From CAZFQG01 sp964520785 (GTDB taxonomy: Bacteria; Planctomycetota; Planctomycetia; Pirellulales; Thermoguttaceae): DNA of 64,000 nucleotides. Each line of letters opens with the position of its first letter. Within the stretch, counting starts at the first letter, position 1. Under the pieces are notes generated by a model. It searched no databases, was not told the origin of the DNA, and saw only the letters and a program-made list of their open reading frames with translations. Shown here piece by piece: positions 28,201 to 37,200 of this stretch. Where the stretch lies: NCBI GenBank assembly GCA_964520785.1, contig CAZFQG010000002.1, forward strand, positions 31,716 through 95,715, in the 5' to 3' direction. The translations under genes were made by a program, and so were the position numbers.

Positions 28201-31200
28201 GGGTCTTCGAGGCCGAAGTAGAAACTGGTTCCTCCAGGAATAGGATAATCGGGCTCTTGACGCGACATGTCGTGCGCGGTGGTCACGCCGTGTCCGGGCG
28301 TCTCGTCGTAGCGCGCGGTGGGGTGCCAGAGGTTGTAGTCGATATTCGAGAAGGTAACACCGTTGATGTAACCGAGACCGGTCGGAATGGTCGAGAAGCC
28401 GTCGAAGAAGATCGGTTGAGGAACTCCTTCCAAGTCGAAGGCGTGCAACCGCCCTTGAGAATCGGTCGCGAAGAGCATTTCCGCGTAGGGGCCGGTCGGT
28501 TCCAACTCGCCTTCCTCGGTGAGTCCGCGGCCGACGGTCGCGGGTCCCCGGTCCAGGCCGCTGAAGGGAGCGTCCTCGAAGACGACGATCGGCATGAGCG
28601 CGGCGCCGACGCCGTCAATATGCCGAATCCGCCAGAAATCCTCCTCCTCGGGCGGATCAGCGTCCGGATCGGTTACCTTCGGCTCGTTGACGACCTCCAT
28701 CCCCGGGGTCGTGAAATCGTCGACCTGATAGAACCCGCCCTGGTCATCGACGGCATAAAGGTTGCCGTTGACGAAGGTCAAGCCGGTGATCCGGCCGCCG
28801 GAGCCGCCGCCGGAGGCGGTCAAGCCGGGCGCATTTCGGACAATAATCCGATTGGAGTCGGAGAGGTTGCCGATTCTCACGGCGCCGCCGCCGGCTTCGG
28901 CGGAGAAATCGGGCGTTTCCCCGCCGACGTTGGCCGTGTTGATCGCGATGGAAATTGCCGAGGCGACCTCGGCCGAGGTCATTCCGGCGTGGACCAGGAC
29001 CGGCACGTTCCCGGGCATGACGCCGGGCGCGGCACCGGCCGTCTGGAAGAAGGCGGGAGTTCCCGCGAAATCGACGCTCGTAACCGGGGCATTGAGCGTA
29101 ATGCGGTTACCGCCGGCGAAGGCGCCGTCCGCGTAAAAGGCATTGATCCCGTCGACGGCCGCCTGGAGGACGCTGAAGCGGCCGGCGGCGGGGTCGAACG
29201 AGATGATTCGGTTCCCCGGCGCGACGCCGGCCGTGTTGACGTAGGAAACCCCCGCGAGCCCAGCCACGCTGACGAGGGCGCCGTCGTTGCCGTCGCCGTC
29301 GGCGTCGCCGGAGAGGAGGATTTGGGAACCGGAGACGGTGGCGGTTACACCAAGGGCCGAACCGCCGGAGACGGTGGCGCCGTTGATGGCGTTGGCCAGT
29401 GCCTGGGCGGCGGCGTTATTCGAGGAGACGCCCTGCAGATAGACCGCGTTGAAATCCTCGTTTTCGAGCGCACCGTCGAAGTCGATCTCGAAATTGGCGA
29501 GGGCGCCATTCTCGTTATGAATCGTGAACGTGTCTCCGTCGGCGAGGCCGTTGAAGCTCTCGACGGTGAGGATGTGGGTACGGCCGTCGTCGAATTCGAA
29601 GGTGGTTCCGTTGACGACGAACGTATCGCCGTCGCGGACCTGTTCGTCCTCGACGTAGCGAACCTCGAATCCGAAGTCCAGCTCGAAGGTAAACTCGACG
29701 CCGTCGATGAAGATCGGCGGATCCTCCGGGTCCAGACCCGGTTCCTCGACGTCGTCCTCCTTGATGCTGAAGTACATACCGTCGGTCAGGTCGTCGTAGA
29801 GATCGTTGATCCTGTTTTCGGCCGGGACAACGCCGATGAACGGGGCGCTTTGCAGCCAGCCGTAAGGAATCGGCATCGACTCGACCCACTCGTCCGGGTC
29901 GTCCAAGGGAGTAGTGGCCGGGCGAACGGCGACACCGTCGGCGTTAAACAGGTACATGACGTTCTGGTCGTACTCGATGTCACTGCCGCCAAGGCGGTTC
30001 CCCACCGCCAGGAAGGCCCCCGGTTCGAGCGGGTTTTCGCCCCGGGCGAGCTGGAAAGCGCCGAGCATGTCATGCGGGATGAAGACCATGGCCTCGAATT
30101 GGATTCCCACGTTGGCGACGACGTACTCGATGTCGTCATCGACCTGGCTCTCGTAGGTGATGATTCCGTCGTCCTGGTCGTACAAGATAGCGCCGTCGGC
30201 GGTGCTGATCTGCATATAGTGGCCGCTGTCGGCGTCGAACGCGCCGGTGCTCATTCCGAAGAGACGGCCGTCGGCGCGCATGATAATATCGCCGAAGGGG
30301 TTCGTCTCGCCGCCGCTGATGACGGCGGTCGGTCCGGTAAGGTCGGTTTCCACGACGCCGGTGAAGGGATCGATCGTGAACACGTCGGCGCCGTTGGTGA
30401 CGTAGAGGACGACATCGCCGAGATGGAACTGGTCGACCGCGAGGGCCAGCTCGAACACGTTGGTACCGGAGAAGAGTTCGACGGGCGCCTGGTTCGGCGC
30501 GAGGGGACGCCCCAACGCGGAGAGAACCGCCTCGGACGGTTCGCCCTCTTCGATGTTTCCGAGACCCAAGGTGATGTGGTCCTCGGCGACGCGGTTGACC
30601 GAGTTGACCGGCTCACGGCGAATGAGGTCTTGCTTGAGGGCATCGGCGACCATTCCGGGCCCGGTGACGGCCACGTAGTAGGTGCCGCTTCGAGAAAGGA
30701 AGACGGGGCCGACGTAGGGGTCCTTCGCTCCGAAGGAACCGGCGGCCAGGTTGTCTTTATCAGTCCGCATGCCCCGCACGGCGTCGTCGGCGATATTCGA
30801 ATCGTCACCGCGGTAAATGAGGCGGCCCTCGTCGTCGAAGACCCATATCTGCGTGTCCGGACGGCCGGTTCCATCGGCATAGTCGATGTCGAAGACGACC
30901 GGCCACATCGCCGGGGTGTCGGCGTTGACCCCCTCGATACTTTGCACGCCGGTCAGGTCGATCTGGAACTGGAACCAGTCGACGTCCGTTGGGGAACTGA
31001 TGTCCCCGATTACCTTGATCGCCGCGGCGTTCGTCTGGAGAAGATTGCCGATATCAATGGCGTTCTCGCGGGTATCGTTGTTCGAGTTCCAGGTCCACAT
31101 CAATCCTTCGGGGGTCTCGATGAACTCCTGGTATTCGCTCGTCTCTGCCAGCAATGGGGAATTGGCCGGAAGGCCGAACATTTCGATCCCGTTCGTCGCG

Positions 31201-34200
31201 TAATGGATGCTGGCGTATTGGACGGTGGACCCGGGGTATTCCTGGGTCGCGCGGAGGCGGACCTGCAACTGGTAGGCACCGGAGGTGAGGCCTTCTCCGG
31301 TCGCGCCGGAGGCGCTTCGGACGCGCACGTAGTAGGTCCGGGTTTGGCCGGCGGTGCCCGGCAGAACGACGCGCATGCCGGCGTCCATCATATTGACGGA
31401 GTAGGTATCCTTACTTAGCCAAGCGTCGCGGTCCATGGGCGCGGCGAACATCGGCTGGGCGAGGCCCCGGTTGACGTAGACCTCCGCCGCGCCGATCTGC
31501 TCGGCGTAGGAGTTGTCGGAGGCGGCGAAGACGACCTGGCCGTCGGCGTCGATGAGTTCGACGACCGTGTCGAGCGCCTGGCTGGTGCGGTCGATGTCGA
31601 TCCAGACCTCGGTCCCGGCGGTGGCGTCAAAGCTGTAGACGTCCATATCGTTGGTATCGTCCGCGCGGATCGCGCCGTTGACCTGGAAACCCAGGCGAAG
31701 CACGTCGTCGCCGGATTTTTCGTTCTTGGCGAGTTTTCCGAGGTATTGGGCGTTCTTGGGCTCGTCGTTCGTCGTCCCCGATTTCGGGTCGAAAACCGCC
31801 TCTCGCTCCTGCACGACGGCGACGTTCCGGTCGTTGGAGTACTTCTCCAGGCGGATGCTCCGCCATCTTCCGGCCGTCGGGACGCCGTTGGCGTTGTCCG
31901 TGTTCGTTTGGGGATTGCCCCAAGGATCGAAGCCGGCGCCGAACGAATCGTCCTCCAGGGCCGTCAAAACGACCGGGTGACCGGGAGTTCCGATGATCTG
32001 CAACGTACCGCCGATGCGGTCATCGATCTCCTGGGCGACGCCCATCGCGGTGAAACCGGCTTGCGGGCCGGAAAGCTTCACGACCAGGCTCTCGCTACCG
32101 GAACTTTGCAGACGCAGGCCGCTGTAGGTGTGGTGGTTGGGAATGACGATCTCGTCGCGGACGACGTGAACGATATCGGTGTCATCCCAGATCGACTCCG
32201 TGGTGAGGGTGCCTCCGCGGACCAACATGCCGTTGATGCCGTTGTTCGTCATCCGGTTCTCGCGGACGAGCGGGCCGTAATTGTCGAGGTAGGCGATGAA
32301 CGCCTCGTCATATCCGGTGGAACGGCCGAGGTCCGGGTTGGACCGGAAGTTCATCGCGTTGACGTCGATGCTCAGCGCGTTGCCGGCGTTATGGCGGATG
32401 ATGTTGTTGACGATGACCGGCTGCGCGCCGCGGATGAAGACGGTCGCCTCGGTGCCGGGGGCGATATTTCCTCGCCCGTAGCGGCTTCCGGCGAAACCGG
32501 CGTCGTTGTATTCGAGGATGCCGTTGGCGATTCGGACGTCCGCCTGATGGATTTCGATCGGGTTGAAGGACGCCTGGTTTCCGCCTTCGATGAGCGTGGT
32601 TCCGCCGCCGTACGCGATGAGGGCGCGGTCGATGCTCCCACTGGCGGCGGTCCCGAAGTAGATGCCCCCCCAGTCGCCCGGAGAGGCCTCGTCGCCGCTG
32701 GTGTTGGCCGAGGTATCGAACGTTCCGCCGGCTCCGTAACGCAGGTCCAGAAGCGACGTGAAGATGATCGGATAGCCGGGAAGCCCCTCGGCGAGGACCT
32801 GGGAGCCGCTTTGCGCCTCGATCCGCGAGCCGTTGAGCTTGACGGTAACGCCCGGGTCGACGGAGAGCCGCCCGTCAAGCCGGGCGGTCCGGTTGCCGGC
32901 GATATCCTCGAAGGGGCCGCCGGGGTTGCCGCTGATGACGAGGTTTTCGCCCACGATGTGAACGATGTCGGCGTCGTCCCACCGCGCGGCGATCTCCACT
33001 TCCTTCAGGGTGTCGCCGGCCGGCGTGACGGTGCGGACGAAGATTCCATTGAGACTGTTCTCCACGACGCGGTTGCCGCGGATATCCGGTCCAACGCGGC
33101 CGTAATCGGCGGTGTAAACGTCGCCGAAGAAGTGGGTCTCTTCGAAACTGTTGGGATCCGCCGACATCGCCGCGTCTTCGCTGAAGCGGATGGTGTTGAA
33201 GGCGACGGTCGGCCGGGCCTCCACCATGTGGATCGGGTTGTAGACCGACGTGACCGAGTTCACCTTCACCTGGCCGCCGCCGTAGCGGATATCGGCGCCG
33301 GCGACGTAGTTGAGGAATATCCCTTCTTCCTCCCAGACCGGGAATCCGTAGTCGTAGTCGTATTCGTTGCGGAAGACGAGCCCGCCCCAGTCGCCTGGGG
33401 TGCCGACGGTGGCGATCTCGTCGTGGTCGACGCCGAAGAGTTCGTCGAAGTACGACGTGAAGAGGACGCTTTGATGGGGCGTACCGAGGACCTGCAAGGC
33501 GCCCTTGCTCCGATCGATGCCGACGGCGCCGGTTCCGACGTCGATGTTCGCTTCGGAGAGCTTCAGCACCGCGCCGGCGTCGATCATGACGGTGACCCCC
33601 TTCGGGACGTTCAAACGCCAGCCGTCCGGCAGGGGGTTGCCCAGGCGGTCGTAGCCGATTTCGTAGGCTTCGTCGACCTTGGCCAGGACGACCGAGACGT
33701 TGTTCGAGGTGGGATTCGCCGTGACGATGTCGCGAGTTCCGTCGCGATTGAGATTACCGACGGCGAGTCCGAGCGGCGCTTCGCCCATGCCGACGGCGCG
33801 GCGCCGGGCGAAGGTTCCGTTCCCGTTGCCGTAGAGGACGAGGACGTCGTTCTCGCGCGCGACGACGATGTCGACGGCCGTGTCGTTGTCCATGTCGGCG
33901 AGCACCATGGCGCGGGGCACCCCCCCTGCGCCGTAATTTACCGCGTCGTAGAACCGGCCGTCCCCGATGCCGAGGAGGACGGAAACGTTTTGGGTTCCCT
34001 GGTTGGCGGAAACGATATCGAGCGCGCCGTTTCCGTTCAGGTCGGCCAGTCCGACCGCGATGGGAACGCCGCCGACCGCGTAGCTGAGTGGTGCCTCGAA
34101 CGTGCCGTTGCCCCTGCCGAGGAGGACCGCGACGCTGTTGTTGCCGCTGTTGGCGGTGACCAGGTCGATGGCGCCGTCTCCGTTGAGATCGCCGGCGGCG

Positions 34201-37200
34201 ACCGAGCGGGGGGTGCTGCCGACGGAGATCTGGGTTTGCGGTTTGAAGGTGCCGTCGCCGTTTCCGGAAAGGATCGACAGATTCCCCCCGTCGGAGTTCA
34301 CGACGATCAGGTCGAGCGCGCCGTTGCCGTTGAGGTCGGCGGCGGCGACGGCGGTGGGGCCGTTACCCACGTTGAACACGCGCGGGAAGCCGAACTGGCC
34401 GCGGCCGTTGCCCAGGAGAACGGAGACGGTATTATCGCCGCCGTTGACGGTGACGATGTCCATGTCGCCGTCGCCGTCGAGGTCTGCCATCAATACGGCG
34501 TTGGGCGCCTTTCCGGCACCGACGGATTGCTTTCTCTGGAAGGTGAACGTGCCGTCACCGTTTCCGAGCCAGATCGAGATCGAATTGTCGGCCGTGTTGA
34601 CGGCGACCATGTCGGCGATGCCGTTGCCCGTCAGATCGCCCACGGCGACGGCGGAAGTCTCCGCGGCGGCCGCGTACGTCGTCGGGGCAAGGTACTTCTG
34701 GTCCGTCCTATTTCCCACGATTCGGACGATTTGCCCTTCGGCGGCCAACGCCAGTGCGCGGTCGATCTCCGTGAAGGGGGTTTCGATCGTCCCATCGGCG
34801 AGGGCCGGGTTGGCCGTCTTGTCGACGTAGAGCGTCTCGTCCTCGGTGGCGACCGTGAACCAGAAGTTGTAGATTCCGCCCGGTCTCCCATCGGCGTCGC
34901 CGTCGAAGAGCGTCTGCGTCGTGTCCATCAGGTGCGAACCCGGCAGAGCGTCCGGGACGAAGTTCAGGTGCAGCTCGTACTCTCCTTGGGTCCGTCCACC
35001 CAGGCCGGTACCGGGAATGGTCGGGTCGAACTCGGTATTACCGGTACTGGTGACCGCGACGTAATAGGTTCCCGGCTGGAGGTGGACCTCGACGTAGGAG
35101 TCGTTACTGAAGTAATCGTCGTTCCGCGCGACGACCTCGCCGTTTCCGCCGAACAGGGTGATGACGCTGTCGAGCAGGCTGACGGATTCGAGCCGCTCGG
35201 CGACCGTCTCCGCGCTGAAGGTCCCGCTCGCCTCGAGGGTGAATTCATAGACGTCGATGTCGTTCGAGTCGGGCCGGTACAAGTATTGCAGGTGGACGAT
35301 GTCGGCGTTACCGGGATAGACCCCTTCGGCGCCGGTATCGGAATAGCCCTCCTCGGTCCCGCTGCCCATGACCGTTAGCGGGGGCAGGTCGTAGGTGTGG
35401 CCCAGCATCAGGGCGTGGCCGATTTCGTGCATCATGACGGTGTAGAAGCCGCTTCCCCACGTATAAGGCCCCGTCTGGAAGTCGGCGTAGTCCAGCACGA
35501 CTCCGCCGGGGCCTCCGAGTCCCGCGACCCCGCCGGGGCCGGTGGGAATCGTCGGATCGAGGGCGCGCAGGTCCCCCACCGCGATGGGGATTCCCCCCGC
35601 CTCCGCCTCGACGAACTGGACGCCGGCGTAGTAGGCGAAGAGCTCCATGATATTCCGGACCAGGTCCTTCTGGTCTTCGTTGATCATGTTCGTCAGCGCA
35701 TTCCCTTCGGGGTCGCTGCCGTAGACGTGCGGAAAGCTGTAGTACAAGGTCGCGACGCCGTCCATCCCGTCGGCCCCCGCGCCCATGTAATGGGCTTCGA
35801 CCGCCTGGTGGATGGGCAGGTCGCGGTGTCCCGGTTCGTCGATGCCGCCCGGCCATTCCAGCGGATAGGGTACCGGGTCGATGGAGGAGGCGAGGACCCA
35901 GCTCTGGGCGTTCATGGCGCTGCCGAGGGCGCCCAACGAGGCCGCGTCGGCGAAGCTGTCGCCCGGGTCGTCGAAGGAGGGGGCAGAGGTGTCGATCTTG
36001 CGGTACTCGTTTCCGATGCGCAGCCGGTAGGCGCCGGATCCGTAGGCGGCGAGGTCCTCGGCGAACGTGAGGACCGCCTTGTCGGCGACCGGATCGTAGC
36101 TGACGCTCTCCGGCAGGATGACGGTGTCGTCCTCGGTATCCGCCGTACCGGCCGTGTTGATAAGCTGGTAGAAGTTCGGATTCTGCGCCGAGGCGACGTG
36201 GAGGTCGTCGTCGTTGAAATAGACCTCGATGACGTTCCTCGCCTGGGTCAACGAACCGTCGGAAAGCCGCGTGATCGGCTGGGGAACGACCGCCATGACC
36301 TGGGCCCCCAGGTCGAGGCTGAACCGAATCGTCTGATCGTTTCCGTCGTGGAACGGAACGCCCCTCGTGTTCAAGAGCGGGTGTTCCCCCGCGCCGAAAA
36401 TGGTGATTCGATAGTCGTCGTCGGGGAGGGTCTCGGCGAACCGGACGATGATCTCGTTCGGCCTTTCGCCGATGCCGATCCAACCGAATTCGACCTGCCG
36501 ATCGTTGGCGTTTCCGAAAACACCGTCGCCGCCGCTACGGACGACGCGGATGCCCTCTTCCAACGTGGCGAGGTCGAAGACCTGACCCTCGTTGAATCGG
36601 AAGGTCAGTTCGCGCGGGCCGATCTTGAGCGTTTGACCGTCGGTCAGGTTCGCCCCGTCGTTCGGAATAATGGCCACGAGTTCCGGCGGTACGCTAAGCG
36701 ACTGGCCGGCGGAGGTCTCGGTCCCGTAGGCGGTGAGTCGCCAGGAATTGAGGGTGCCGGTCCTACCGCTGATTTGATCGCGGACTTCGAGAATCCACTC
36801 TCCCTCGGCTGACTCTCCCCAGCAGTGGGTGGTGGTGAACGTCCAGCCTTCGAGTGGGTTGAACCAACTCCACCAAGTCTCGCCGATCGAGGTCTTGGAG
36901 AGGACGGATTTCGTACCCGACGGCGAGGTGAGGATGATCTCCAGGTCCCCGACGGAGGGATGCACGATGTCAACGAAGACCTCGACATATTCCAGGGAGT
37001 TGATCTGCCCTCCCAGGTAGGTGGACGAGGCGACACCGGCGGCGGAGTTGTCGGGGATGCTCCGGTTCACCGGGATGTCGCCGCTGCCGAGGGCAAGCTC
37101 GTCGTCGACGTTGACCCATTGGCGCGCCAAGGAGACGGCGGCCGCGGCGTCGACCACGCCGAATCCGTAATCGTGGCTGACCATGTACCCGGCGCCGTTG

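Noticed and set aside
28173..35378. Plus-strand frames of about 1080 and 1210 codons opposite giant 1 (28173-31418 and 31746-35378)
   Set aside because: Antisense shadows of the giant gene; no recognisable motif, signal peptide or ribosome-binding site.
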